DNA of 64,000 nt from Pisaster brevispinus (taxonomy: Eukaryota > Echinodermata > Asteroidea > Forcipulatida > Asteriidae). Numbering within the stretch: position 1 is the stretch's first letter; each line of letters begins with the position of its first letter. The notes beneath the pieces are model-generated. The model was given only the letters and a program-made list of their open reading frames with translations, ran no database searches and was not told the origin of the DNA. Location: the NCBI GenBank assembly GCA_023634235.1, contig JAMKCF010000018.1, positions 10,304,768 through 10,368,767 of the forward strand. The letters are read 5' to 3'. Positions 12,701-25,005 of the stretch are shown in pieces. A program made the translations under genes and the position numbers.

Positions 12701-14458
12701 TCGAAACCAAAACAAACTAGATAGTCACTGATATGGTACGCGATGGTCAAGTCAAGAGCATTCGTTTATATTAGATCATTTTTAATTTCCTCCCTTGTGA
12801 CTTGTCAAATATTAACGCTGATGATAATGTTGTAATGTAGCTATTTCGATCACCACGCTCATTGTAAATAAAAATATAATTGTCTTTCATCATTATGATA
12901 ATATCAAATACTAATGGCTTAGCAATTAATCAGTGAGAGCACTTAATGACAGGTAAAAACCTTCAAATAACTATTGTGTTCCAGTAAACCTTAACCCTTA
13001 CACAATTTTACAGGTAGACGTTAACGAAATGCATTTATTATTCCCTACAGGGCCTCTTTCACTTCTGAACTTGAAAAAGTCTGTTATTCAACGACAATAT
13101 TAACGAAAAGGTTGTACGTAAATAGCCTTGGGTATCTTTTGAAATCTGAACCACGATTCTAGTAATTTACTGCTAGAGTGTTTCAGTCGATTCCGGCGGT
13201 GCATGCAGGGAGTAGAGGGTAACAGGGTGTGTGCAACATTGTCAATAATGTTGACACATTGTGCCAATATCATTTGCACATTTAAAAAATATGGACATTG
13301 ATGAAAACTTTCCTTGAAATAATTTAGGTTTCGTCTATTTGACCTTGTATAAAAATTGTTCAATCTGGGTGGTAATTACTTACTTCAATTTTTTTCTTAA
13401 CCTTTTCTGCTAAAGTCTTTCATCTTCGGTGTATATTTACATTATGTAAGGGCCCAAAATCAGCTGGATGGGTCACCAAAGTCAAGTATGAATCAAATAT
13501 AAATAAAAACACCTTTTCTTTTTTTTCTTGCGGGTCAAAGACCCGATGTTTGCAAATCTGATGATTCTTTGAGCTTAAACTTTCACAGGTTTGTTGTTCA
13601 TGTGAAAAATGTTGGGTAACATATAGTTCGGATGCTACGGGGCTCTAGGAGTTGAGACCTTCAGATAATTTACTGCAGGATGCTGACGTCAAAAACAAAG
13701 GTGACGACATCCTGAGATGATTTTGCCCAGGATGACGAATTAAGATGTCGTCTTCCAGATATATTTCATCCAAGGATGTCGACATCACGAAAGTAAGGTG
13801 TCGACATCCCGAGATAAATCATGCACAAAATGGGTTATTGTTTGTTGTTGTTGTTGTTTTTTTAAGAATATCGCAAATAGGGGACACACTGCTGGGGCAT
13901 ACATATTTGAAAATATTTACCTACATTTATTTCTAATCTCAATTTGTAATTGTTCATGTACAGATAACAATAAGTAACAAACTCACAAGATATACCCCTA
14001 AAAAAGACATGAATTTAAGCAGAAAAAAACCAAAATATAATTCCAATCCTCGATCGGCACAACAGAACAAGTGTTACTTCCGCTTTCCTAACAAATCAAG
14101 ATTTTCCCTTTGTTCGTGTTAACAGAACATGTTCCAAAGACTTTTCCCCAAGGACCCATCGCTAATTGCAGTCCGATGGACTCGCAACTCCCCAACCGAT
14201 ACAATTATGTTTTCTTAATTTACGTCCCATAGCGTTGGCGAGACCCAGGGCAGAAGTCGTCCCCCGTCTTTCCCTATTAAATATTGAGCACCGCTCAAAT
14301 TGGACGAAACTCTTCCGCGGCAGGAGCTCCTACCTCTCGGGAAAAGTCCTGGGCGTAGTTTGCAAAACAACCGCGGGCGTCAAAAGGATTTCCGTGCACT
14401 CAGAGCTATTGTTCCTAAAATCCCGTGCCGCTCCTAATCAACAAATGTGCCTACAATT

Positions 14459-14495
<37 letters not shown>

Positions 14496-17400
14496 AAAAA
14501 GGGGGATGGATAAACAAAAGAAAACAGAAAACCAAATATGTAAGATTACTTTCGGGAGAAAGCCCTCTTTTTAATACTTCACTTACTTTTATATTCACTT
14601 GGTTTAATGCTTTAGGGTAGATTTGAAAATATATGTGTGCATTTAAAAAAAATAATAATAACAGTATTAAATAACTGCTCACAATGGAAACATTCTCATT
14701 GTTCTACTGCTCTTAATATTACGACAGCGAAGTACTGCTCTCGGTTTCACAAAGCACTATGATTCATCTTAAGATGAATTGTCACTATCACCCTAGTAAT
14801 TTGTATTGTGACATCACGCTTTGCTTAAAAATTCAGATGGATGCACAGTTAAGATCAATCCTGAGAAAACGGCCCATGGCCTTTCACTTTTATGTGTCTT
14901 CAAAAGAGTATATTAAAACATTGTTATCTCCTGACGTCACGAAAAGCGTATAATACAGTGGATATGTCAACATAATGAACCCCAAACATTCCCCGGTAAG
15001 AATTGACTAGGACCAGGGTCCCACGAGTTGGTAGGGGCAGATGTGCATCGCCTTATTTGGGGTCGAAAGGACCCAGAAGTTGGCCAGAAACACAGTATTA
15101 CAGACCCGGACTCGTGATCATAATATAACCCGCAATAACCCCGTCTCCGTAAACCGGAACAGGGATCAAAGCTGACCCGCACAAATGTGGAAAATACTTA
15201 ATGTGGTGCTTACATGGCTACCTGTGAGAAGCTATGACACTAAAACACATTAGTAAAAGCTAGAAATACTACAATGATGCCGGATTTGACACTTGTGTGT
15301 TTATATAAATAAATGTGTGGATTTAATGAAATTCCATTATTTATGTTGCGTTTATGTTTTATTCTCCCTACTGCAAACATGAAGGGCGGCCGGGTAAGTA
15401 TACAATAAAATATCTTGTCTAAGTTTGTGTTTACTTTGCATTTTGCTTTGTTTGGTTGATATACATTCCAGAAAAAGCATGTTTGACATTGTTAAAGGGA
15501 GGGTATACCTTTGGTAACTACTCCAAAAACTAATGATCATAAAAACTTACTTGGTTCTAAAAGAGCACTGGAGAGTTGTTGATATTATAAAACATTGCTA
15601 GAAACAACACCCTTTGAAGTAATGTAGTTTTAGAGAAAGAGATAATTTTTTACACACCAACATTAATTCTTAGACATCTAAAAGCACACACTTTTGTTTT
15701 TGCAACTTCGATGACCAACTGAGCCAAACATTTTTACAGGTTAGTTGTTTTATGCTTATGTTGAAACACATTAAATGAGTATACTGATCTTTGACAATTA
15801 CCAAAACTATACCCTGCCTTTGAGCTGAAATAGTATAACCTTGAGCGTACCATGTTGTCACTGTTCACTTTGTAGATCTACTAATTAATGTCAAACCCAC
15901 ATACTACTGATTGTTTGCCTTTGTGTTCCCCACCTCTTGCGGTCAACCAGCCCCTTCCCCCAATCCCCCTCCCTTTTGTTACCCTCCTTTCTGTTCAGTC
16001 TCCTGCTTTCTCTGTGTATTATCCTCTCCATCATCTATTTCCACTTGACTGCTTTTGTTACATCAGTAATGTCTACATGTCTTTTTATAATTGTAGTCTT
16101 GTCATTTAGCCTTCGAGAAAGACTTTGCTAGGGTCGAAACGTCAGGCCACTAACTAGGTTTTTGCTTATACAAGTATAAGACAGCATGTTGTCTTTCCAT
16201 GTGAGTTTGGAACATTCTAACATTTTCCCTTCAAAAAATATTTTAAACCGGCTAACATGCGGTGAAGGCAAGCCATGAGCATTTTCCGTGATTCTGGTCT
16301 CACCGGTCTCAAGCTAAGAGCTAAACCGTTTATAAAGCATTTCTTCGGGCAGGGAGACTTAGTCCATAAACCCCTCCCCGAAGATTTTTTTATTATTATG
16401 ATATACAGGCTAAATTCACGACGTAGTAACTTGCGAGCATCGTAAATTCAGGGCCTTCCTTTTTATTGCCATCTAGGACATTATCGAACCTTTTATTGTT
16501 TTCCTTCGAGGCTTCGTTTATCAAAAAATAATGGAAGGTTTGAAACGAGTCAAATGCGGCCAATAATGCACCTTTTTGCACAGAAACTACAACATTAACT
16601 CCAATACGAACATGGAGCTAAATCTAGCTACACGCATACTACCTTCCAATATACACCCATACACACCCAACCTCTAAAAAAGGGACGACTTCAGAAAAAA
16701 ATATATTTTAAGGGATCACATTAATCAGTAGAGGGCGCACTCCCCTTTTTATGGAGATAAACTGGATGAGAATTAATAAGTATACGAGTTATCACCACTT
16801 GCTCGATCATTGGAATACTTATTGAATGAGCACACAAGCATCTGATTTTGGGTTGGTAGATGCATATTTTTAAGCAAAGCTCTGCAATAAAGTCAATGTT
16901 GGTGTCGCTGTTTAGTCTGTCGTGAAAGAGTACCCATTTCAAATAGAATAATATTTAGTCAAGTCTCATATTTATTACCGCGGGCTTTGTATTACCGCGG
17001 GCCTTGGTATATCCAATTTTGGTAATAAATCGGTAGGCCTAACCGTTAATTTTTTACCGAAAAAAATTCAAAAAAAAAAAAACCCAGAATCTGAAACGTC
17101 ACTGAAATTTTGCTACATTAAAAGGTAATCCGTCCTATGATTCCCATCTATTCTTTTTACATTATTTTGTCAGTCTTTTTGCGTTCTCTCAATCTCACTT
17201 TGTTTTCTTGTGTAACCACTGATCCTGGTTTGATTTGATGTGCATGCTTTGCGGAAATTTGTTGTTGCTGTTTTTTCTCATACTGATTTCAGTTTTGTGC
17301 TGTTAGACTGAAAATTATGTGCAAGTGGTGTTAGCTAGATAGGCTGATTTTGGTCCTGAATAGTTGAGACTGATATAGAATGAAATTATCGCAATTTAAT

Positions 17401-20400
17401 TTATATAACTAATTTGAATTCATTTTATCCTTTTTTTTTTTTTTTTTTTGCAACTTTCTCTGGATGTTTGACATGGAAGAGGGTATGTATCATTGTTATT
17501 ACATTTTCTGTCACCTTAAAAATTAAAGCAATGAGCCTTACTTTTCAAATTTTGACAGTTGTTTTGGTCATAAGTCCACAGTTCAATTATAGTTTTATCA
17601 GAGAGTGTACTGTTGTGCCTTTTTGACTTTTGACAAACAATTCTGATTTATGTTTTTAACAAGGTTAAATAACAACATTGTAATTACAACAAAATAAAAT
17701 GAAGTTAAACGTCATAAAATATTAACATACAATTGTGCATACAAAGGAAAGGTTATGTCATGTCTTATGGGTTTTTTCTTTTTTGAGATACTTAGGAATA
17801 AAACCTTGTATAATAGTACGATATTGACGTAGAGGGCGGTATAACACATGTTCACCTGGTTATTTCTCTTCTTTTTCACTTATAAATGTATCATATATGG
17901 AACATGCACGTGCAATGTCTGCAATGAACAGCAATGTGAGGTGAGTATACAACTAATGCTTACTTAGTTTCAAACACTTCGATGTTTGTTCGCATTCTAA
18001 CCCTATACTGAGTCATTAAAAGAATGAAGAATGTCAACAATTCTACTTCATCCTTTTACTTTGTAAGACGAAAGGACTTGGGGTGCAAATGAACAAAATA
18101 GCCTTTTATAATTGATTTGTAGCCCATTGTTGAGTATTTAAGTGCTAAAAATTAAACCACCACCCGATGTTTTTTTTTTTAGGGACTCTGCTTAATGCAG
18201 CAAAATGGAGCACAGTTGAATAGAAAACCCTGCTAAATGCAGCCAAATAGGATTTTAAAGTGCATTATGGAGCGAACTGGCAAATACCTGCCTTGGCCAT
18301 TACCCTGCTATTTGAATTTTGCTGGAGACTGCCCATGGACATAAAGTACCCTCTACGGGTGTTAAGTTGACTACTATTTGCTATAAAATAGAACAACTTG
18401 TGTTGTATTTGATATTTTACTACTGCTTAAGTAGTAATTAACTTGTGAAATGCATCATTTATTTGTTTATTAATTTATTCAAATATGTGTTTCTCTTTTT
18501 GCCGGTACTTTGCACCATCTACAGCTGGATGTGAGGGTGAGTAGATAACTATTAATTGCCACATGAGGGCGCTTTACCATAACGATACACAAACAACTTG
18601 AACTTGAACAAAGAAAAGGGGGTAATCAGTATCAAAAAGCACCGGTGCGCAACCTTGTGCATTTCGGTCCATGTATGCTTGTGCATTTGAGGTCAATCTA
18701 TTATAGAACATTTCCTAATGCAAAATTACAACTCAATAGCTTGACTTAATGAGAGAAGTCATCTACGAATCATGTATTATACGCTAATACTGCAAGCTTT
18801 TGTGTCAGTCTATGTTGACAAAGCGAAACACAACATGCCAAGGAAGCAGAGAAAACTTTAAGCTTTGAAACAAAAATCTGAAGACCGAAACAGCAAAGGC
18901 TGTTTGGAAAGTGATCGCTATAAATTATTTCAAAATATTCCATGAATGAATCTGGGTGAACAAATTGCCAATTTTAGAAACGGCATGCGGTCAGGGGTAT
19001 AAACAAAGTAAAACCATATTAAACTTGCAAAATTAAACAACAAAATATCAGCTTATGGTTGTATACAAAATTAGTTAAGTGTCACAAAGCATTTTCCATA
19101 GTGATCAACAGTTATCGTTAGTTTTGTTTTCTATATTAACATCAAATGTACCACTAGTTGCCTACATACCAGGCGCAAAAACAGGATTATTACTGAGGGG
19201 TAAACAACAAATAATGATAACAACATCACAACCGACACAGCCAAAAATAAAACCCAAAACACGCAAAACAAAACATCCCAAAGAAACTGAAAAGTCACGA
19301 TGATTTATTGGCACGACGCAAGCGGGCATTATGTATTTAGGTATATAGCGAGATCAGGGATTAACATTAAAGTTTACAAAAGTGAAACAAAAAGTTGAAA
19401 AAATCCACTATTTGAACAATATTTATGTGATGTCAAAATATGACATCTTAAAAGTCGTGTCCACAGCACATTGTTCTGGTAGTGTACTGTGGAGATGTTG
19501 CAACTCCAGTTTATATTCAAAGCATGTCACTAAGAAGGTTTACAAGTTTTATTCTGCCCAGAGCCGATCATTTGTCACGATACGCACTCCTGATGGCTCT
19601 CCATTATTCAATCGAAGAAATTCCAAAGAATTCATTACTAACCGCCTTAAATTGTCATTATTCAACCAGCTTATGAACGCCACAGGCCATGTTATACATT
19701 GAACAATAGGCCACGCAGCACATCTGCAGAGCCATCTCATTTAGAAGTTGGGTCTTTTGGCTTCCTTCCAACTTCGTCTCGTTGTTTGTTATGTACAACA
19801 CAAGTTACGTGTGATATGTAATAGCAAACTGCTCATGTGCAACATGTGGTGTACAAAGGCATGCAAACCTTGACAGAGGGCAAAATAAAACATCACTGTA
19901 GGTATAAAGTTCACGATAACATCACGACTAAAATAAGCAGCAACTGCAAGCTAGAGTATAACTCACCCAATCCACATAAGTCACTGAAGTACATGATGCT
20001 CCCATCCTCAAATCCATAAAGCGTGAAATCAACATTTTAGCCGACTTTTCTGGACCAGTTTTGGAAGACGTCCACAGACACAGCATAAGGAAGCAAAGAC
20101 AACGTGGACCGTGGCCGTATCACACCACTACAAATTAATACACAAAATACTTTTTAAGCTAAGTGGTTGTACAGTTCTGCAATATCACACCAAAACAATT
20201 ATTAGTCTCTTTTTGTAATGAACAATTGTCTAGTAATCGTAGTCGTTAAAATGTTCTAACATTTTATCAACGTAAGAAAACCACGGTGAGGGGACTATTT
20301 TTTAGTGCGCGGATTCTTTAACAAAGAGTAGCAGCGGTAATGAAATATTTCTTCTGCCGCGCAGCTTCAGCCGGTTTCGCTAGAGGGCGTCTTCGGATAA

Positions 20401-22095
20401 TACAACGATCGAGTTAATAATTACCTGCAATTGCTTTGGAATATTTATATTGATACAATCTAAAACGATGATTCTAACGAATTTGTTTGATCTCTATTTT
20501 TATTCTATGCTGCCCCAACGTTGTCCTTCTGCGTGACAGAACTGCCATCGAAGTGTAAGTTATCGGTGAAATATTCATAAAAACAGTCTTTTAACCCCCA
20601 CCCTAGCCCAAATAATTGAACACAAATCAATAACAGTTAAAATAAAATTAAAATAGTAATCCACTGATCAGACAAATGCCCCCTTTATAGATCGTCAGCC
20701 CTAGCCCCCCCCCCCCAACACCCGCCCTTCCACCTCATAAATACACTTTACACTTTGGAGCTATCCTGTTGGGGCTTCTCCTTGGTTTGTCTCCACGAAA
20801 AACACAAAACAATTGTTACCCAATCAAGATCAGTGGGGGGGGGGGCACAATGTGATGTCTATTGACAGTTTTTGATTAAACAACAGTTTACTGCACTCTA
20901 AAAACTTCTGGGTCCAAATTGACTCGGATATAGCTGGTCCCATGGGCTCTACCCTTTTCTTCGTCAGTATCACGTGGAATATATTTTAAAATAACCAAAC
21001 ATTGGGTGCAACTGACGCAGAATCAGATTTTAAATCCCGTTCTTCTAACCACTTTACGGTCAGTCTGCCCCAGCCCAGCTCGGGTCAACTTAAGTACGGG
21101 TGTTTATAAAGTGTTTAAGGCCATTCAGAAAAGAAGAAAAAAAATTTCCCGAATGTTTTACAAATTTTTGCAATGGTTTCTTATTTGTTTATTATCTTCA
21201 ATCTAAAATACAAAAGTAACAGTTTTTGTTAAGTTATTACAAATAGTATTCCCTTTTTTGAGCCCGGTTTTCCATACCAATAGATAAAAGCCCCTTGTTG
21301 TATTTCTTGGTGGTTTTTAACTGTGCTACCTTTTTAAACATCTTGAGTTATTTACTATTATTTCTGTTTTCATTTTAATCCTAACAGATGATGGATCTTG
21401 AAGCTTTAAAAGTAAGTACATAACAGTGTGTTAACTTTTTTATAGGCGCCGTGTGTCTACAGCGTATGAAATGTTTGAGGGTGCATCAAATTGTTTTTTC
21501 AAATGATTCTTCATATCAAAGGGGCACAAGCGCCGATATGGGTAGTAATACAAAGATTAAATACGATCAGACTTAAGCTTAGTTTGAGCAGTTCACGATC
21601 ATCAGTGAGGTGACTAACAATCCTGTTGAGCTCATGGACTTTTTTTCTTACTCCAAGTTATTTCCAAAACTTTCAAAATATCATGCCATTAGGCCTACGT
21701 GATAATTTTACCTGTATTTTTTCGAAGGACAAATCTGTGATGGCCCTATAGCCAAATCCTTCTCATTACGATTGTCATGCTTTTATCATCAAATGGGGCA
21801 TTTCTCCTCAGATTGTGCCCCTACCTGATGCCCCACTACCGGTATGGGCCGCTCCCATTTTGTGTCCCAAAGTTGGCCGTAGGGCCCGGTTCGCACAGCA
21901 TGAGTTTTCCCTAAGGGGTTAATTGTAGTTTGTTTAGTAACAGGTGTATTTCTTTACTCATGGCGTGAACTTTAGGCTGAGCACGCAAGTAGATCCAGAC
22001 AAAGAGAACGGGGCGACAAGAGAAGATGGGTAGCTCTACTTACCCAGAAAAAACGTGACCTTCAACACAAGCTTGGATACGAACACATGGATTGA
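9640..22095 (+). CDS. Candidate microexon gene for a small secreted protein, function unknown
   Basis: I infer this gene from splice signals and phase, not from a family match. The putative first coding part, 9640-9702, starts ATG and encodes a signal-peptide-like hydrophobic stretch (MKHFVSFLFFTIF...SIQDV) ending at GTAAGT. In-frame, phase-0 exons follow: 12609-12653 (PLDRPASQSATLEYA), 17932-17940 (QCE), 18525-18536 (LDVR), 20540-20554 (NCHRS), 21388-21411 (MMDLEALK) and 21976-22095 (39 residues, then TGA). All lengths are multiples of three and all introns are GT-AG. The product would be about 95 residues: signal peptide, two cysteines spaced C-x6-C, and a very basic C-terminus with dibasic pairs. 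Caveats: the hydrophobic codons at 9640 could instead be a polypyrimidine tract before a 6-bp microexon (9697-9702), other microexons may have been missed, and chance cannot be excluded without RNA data. Confidence 0.4.
12609..12653 (+). CDS. Microexon gene: 45-bp exon
   Basis: Acceptor GTTTTTATTTTAG, donor GTAGGA. Open in phase 0 as PLDRPASQSATLEYA. It is GC-richer than its flanks. Confidence 0.4.
13676..13821. repeat. Cluster of GATGTCGACATC palindromic motifs
   Basis: At least six variants of GGATGTCGACATCC occur in about 145 bp, in both orientations (for example GTGACGACATCC, AAGATGTCGTC, AAGGATGTCGACATC and GGTGTCGACATCC). Confidence 0.6.
14463..14493 (+). repeat. Poly(A) tract
   Basis: Thirty-one A residues follow a GC-richer ~300-bp segment. 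This could mark a retroposed insert, but I do not recognise the upstream sequence. Confidence 0.7.
14738..14870 (+). repeat. Dispersed repeat family R4, copy 2
   Basis: GGTTTCACAAAGCACTATGA, ATCTTAAGATGAATTGTCAC and GTGACATCACGCTTTGCTTA occur in the same order as at 1183-1312. Confidence 0.55.
14985..15182. mobile_element. MITE-like family R1, degenerate copy
   Basis: CCCCGGTAAGAATTGACTAG, CCAGGGTCCCACGAG, GGACCCAGAAGTTGG and AGACCCGGACTCG match the R1 vocabulary. The ends are eroded. Confidence 0.4.
15492..15822 (-). mobile_element. MITE-like family R2, copy 3 (inverted)
   Basis: TTAAAGGGAGGGTATACCTT...ACCAAAACTATACCCTGCCT termini. Internal words such as CATAAAAACTTACTTGG and AAGAGCACTGG are the reverse complement of copy 1, so this copy lies on the minus strand. 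Confidence 0.7.
16112..16165 (+). mobile_element. Possible retroelement remnant with GTCGAAACGTC motif
   Basis: CTTCGAGAAAGACTTTGCTA then GGGTCGAAACGTCAGG. A similar word (CTGAAGACAAGC..TTCGAAACGTC) is on the minus strand at 43370-43415. Words of this kind often accompany Penelope-like retroelements; here the link is inference only. Confidence 0.25.
17932..17940 (+). CDS. Microexon gene: 9-bp exon
   Basis: CAATGTGAG (QCE) lies between GAACAG and the donor GTGAGTAT. GAACAG is the first AG after the pyrimidine tract TTTCTCTTCTTTTTCAC. Confidence 0.35.
18525..18536 (+). CDS. Microexon gene: 12-bp exon
   Basis: CTGGATGTGAGG (LDVR) lies between CATCTACAG and the strong donor GTGAGT. Confidence 0.35.
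20540..20554 (+). CDS. Microexon gene: 15-bp exon
   Basis: AACTGCCATCGAAGT (NCHRS) lies between CTGCGTGACAG and the consensus donor GTAAGT. Confidence 0.4.
20895..21120. mobile_element. MITE-like family R1, copy
   Basis: Left CACTCTAAAAACTTCTGGGT, right CGGGTGTTTATAAAGTGTT as the inverted end. The interior has TTGACTCGG, GGTCCCATGGGC and ACTGACGCAGAATC. Confidence 0.6.
21388..21411 (+). CDS. Microexon gene: 24-bp exon
   Basis: Encodes MMDLEALK between TTTTAATCCTAACAG and the consensus donor GTAAGT. Confidence 0.45.
21976..22095 (+). CDS. Microexon gene: last coding exon
   Basis: The acceptor is GTGAACTTTAG. The reading starts AEHASRSRQRERGDKRRW, continues VALLTQKKRDLQHKLG and ends in TGA after YEHMD. 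It is strongly basic, with KRR and KKR clusters that would suit prohormone-type cleavage (inference). A donor, CCTAG|GTAATA, follows the stop at 22111. An internal alternative donor after TGG (22030) would join in frame to the exon at 22861. Confidence 0.45.
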   Translation, partial: AEHASRSRQRERGDKRRWVALLTQKKRDLQHKLGYEHMD

Positions 22096-22397
22096 CGGGA
22101 AATTGCCTAGGTAATATTTATCTAAATCTCAGTGCGCTATTGGTTGTTTTTATGGCAAATCTTTGTTTGTTAAACCAAAATTATTTTTAAAAAGTTACCA
22201 AGTAAGTTTCCTTTGTGGTTTATTACTTGATAAAATTATTTGAAATAAAAACGTCCCATCCCGTTAAGGTGATCCCTCTGCTGCCTCTTCCTAGGTTGTA
22301 TCGTAAACTTGGGTTTGATCCCTGGCTATACGGCAGTTAAAGGTTAAATGGCTTTCGACTGGCACCCCCGAACAAAGATTGTGCCGTCTACGTATAG

Positions 22398-22460
22398 GCT
22401 AGATAGCTTGCAGAGCGCCGGCACACTAATCCGGAGGTCGCTGGTTCGAGTCCCAATCTA
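22398..22460 (+). other. tRNA-like fragment (pseudo-tRNA or SINE head)
   Basis: CTAGATA at the start pairs with AATCTAG at the end, with TAGCTTGCAGAGCG as box A and GGTTCGAGTCCC as box B. The D arm is short and the T stem is mispaired, so a functional tRNA is unlikely. Confidence 0.4.
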
Positions 22461-22549
22461 GTTGTTTTTCTTAGTTCAACCCAAACTTGTTTTAATAGAA
22501 GTCATACCTGACACCCTTACCCATGGACTCAAAGTACATGCACTAGTCT

Positions 22550-22678
22550 GTGCAAGTCTCGCGCATATTCGGACATTGGGACCCGTTAAAGTGCGCATTA
22601 GTTGGGTTTCCCTCTCCCGAGCAATGTACTTCGGACCAAAGTGGTCCCAAAATTGTTCGAAATGCGCGAGACTTGCAC
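22550..22678. mobile_element. 129-bp TIR element, copy 1
   Basis: Starts GTGCAAGTCTCGCGCATATT and ends with the inverted AATGCGCGAGACTTGCAC. The interior has a GGACCAAAGTGGTCC palindrome and CCGTTAAAGTGCGC. A relative lies at 58224-58349. Confidence 0.65.
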
Positions 22679-22860
22679 GGTCTATACCACTGCCTCTACT
22701 TCTGAAACTAGTTCTTTAAAGGGGTGGCCCAAATATGTACTTGTAACTTAATAAAAACAAGTGAACATTGTTGATTTTTAATGTCAAGTTTAAAAAGGGG
22801 TAAACACATTGTTTGTTTGTTGTAATGAGTTACATCTTTTGTTTGCTTTTTCCTTCAAAG

Positions 22861-22995
22861 GGTACTTATGTCGAAATACAATACGGATTTATTACAAGAT
22901 TTTATTTGGAAAGACTGGACGACTTTTGCCGCTGCAGTTGAACCTGTCTACTCTCGCCATAGACTGTGTGATTTAAATAAAAAGTAAAGTAACCT
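22861..22995 (+). other. Candidate terminal exon with AATAAA
   Basis: Acceptor GCTTTTTCCTTCAAAG, then 26 open codons (GTYVEIQYGF... ending DFCRCS) and TGA, with AATAAA at 22976-22981. It could be the 3' UTR exon of the microexon gene, or an alternative coding end that would add two cysteines. Confidence 0.35.
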
Positions 22996-23489
22996 AAAGA
23001 TCAACATTAAGGGCGCCATTTCAAAAAGTTAACTTTAAGGCATTGTGACCGAGTGTACGCGTTTCGGTTGTGACTGTGAGTTTGTGACAAGGTGCATATT
23101 CTGTAAAAGTTCATGGCCATTACTTACAGGGACTAGTGGTCAATTTGGAAATGATCTCACACTGATCACGATTCTAGCTTTGTATATTAGATGTTTGGCA
23201 AAAACGGGGGAGGGTGTGCAACCAGTAATAAGCAATGCACATGGCTTGACATTCGTGAAGCAACAGTCTTTTTTGCTTAGTATTTTCTTGTTTTCGAATA
23301 TTTTGTTTTTATTTCAAGCTGTTAGTTACAGCAGCCATCGACACAATACAGCCACAGCCGAAACCCCAAATCCTGAACCCCTATTGGGGAAATTCTTGTT
23401 AAAGATTATCTTTGGATTTGATTTCAAACAACCATAATGAACCGTTTCCACAAACAGAAAGAATCGTTGAGTGTTGATCGTGTGCGAAA

Positions 23490-23600
23490 TCGAGCAGCCG
23501 GTTCCGGGTCCCGTGGGGCCTGACCATTTTCAGGATCAATGTGTAAACCAGGGAACCCGGATACCAGGTAAATTCTGACCCCCGGTAGTTTTGTGGGGTA
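23490..23600. mobile_element. MITE-like family R1, fragment
   Basis: CCGGTTCCGGGTCCCGTGGG, CCTGACCATTTTCAGG and GGTAAATTCTGACCCCCGG match the right half of R1. Confidence 0.45.
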
Positions 23601-24466
23601 GTGGGGGTTAGTGGGGTAGTGGCGTGCTAAAGGTCTAAAACACAGTCAATGCGGAGCAACTTTACACACTAGATACGCCATGAAAAGTGTCCCAATACAG
23701 AAATGTCCATGTAATTTTTTGAAGTACTGTTTACAATCATAGTGTAATACGTTTTAGTGAATGTGTTTTCTTAACATTACTCTCGTCTTCAAAATAAAGG
23801 ATGACAAACGAGCCAAAAAAGAAAGAAAGAAAGAATAAACAATGCATGTATTTTTTGCTTTCAAATAATAAGACACAAAAGTAGTATGAGGTTTCAGGAA
23901 AAACGTATTGTCATTTTTAAGTAGCTTTCATCTGCAAGACGCAGATGCACTTTGTTAACATTCCAATAAATGGTTTTATTTGATGTATTTACGAGGTTTA
24001 GAGACGTGCACGAAGTTTGGAATAAAACAACGAGAGTAAGAAAATGGAGGGAAAATGGAACTGCATTCAGTGACGAAAAAATAACATTGATTTTCAATTA
24101 GGCCTTTGTGGACAGATTTCGAAGGTGTCTGACTTAATAACACTAACAACTTTTCTTTCGAACTGCTTCACGTTTTGGTTTCAATCTTTTACATTGCAAT
24201 AAATTTGCGAATGGGTGGCTCTTATCGATTGACTAAATTATCACTAATAATTACAATAGTATTTTTAAAATATTGAACTAACATCGACCTGAAGAAAACA
24301 GGAGTAAAGTACACTCTATGTTATCCCACCATATGATATTTCAATTGAATGCCTTTTAATTTTAGCGGTTATAAACTTCTTTTGGACAAAGGTTGACCTT
24401 TTGTTTTATGTCTCCTAGAAAAACATTACATCGTTTTATTTGAATCTCTTTTAAACTTGTTTTTTT

Positions 24467-24606
24467 GTGGTTAAAACAGTTACAGAAATATGAAACTGAC
24501 TTGTAAAAAAATTAACGCACTCAAACACCTCTTGTTTTTTGTGGTTAAAACAGTTACAGAAATATGAAACTGACTTGTAAAAAAATTAACGCACTCAAAC
24601 ACCTCT
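24467..24606. repeat. Recent 74-bp tandem duplication
   Basis: GTGGTTAAAACAGTTACAGA through ACGCACTCAAACACCTC occurs twice, essentially unchanged, 74 bp apart (24467 and 24541). Confidence 0.9.
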
Positions 24607-25005
24607 GAATTGATTCAAATAATTGTTCAATATATCTGAACTGCAATTAGTTAATAGGCACTTGTTTTAACCTTTAAGTATGACGGGTCCCTAGAGACTT
24701 GCTAACACACTGACAAAAAACACTGTCGCCCCCTCTTATTGTTATATTTTCAATTCCCATTAATTTTTTGACATCCTAGTGACTTCTTTACAAGCCCAGT
24801 TGTTGTCGATGATTACTTAAGCTTGATTTTGTTTGTTTTTAATTAATTTTTAATTAATTTTTTATTAATTTGGTTTTAATTAGATATAGACAAATAATAA
24901 AGAATTTTGGGTTGAAAACAAAATTAATAAAAAACAAAGAGTTTCAAATTGCATGTTTGTGTTACATTTTTCTCACTCTCAAACAGTATTTTATCAATAC
25001 AATTT

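Noticed and set aside
14166..14513. 115-codon ORF ending in poly-Lys
   Set aside because: The end is the poly(A) tract; the rest matches no family I know and lacks splice context.
22398..22460. Functional tRNA gene
   Set aside because: Shortened D arm and mispaired T stem; better seen as a SINE or pseudo-tRNA fragment.
23045..23437. 130-codon ORF as a single-exon gene
   Set aside because: Unremarkable composition, no start context and a strong acceptor-like signal in its middle. Left uncalled.
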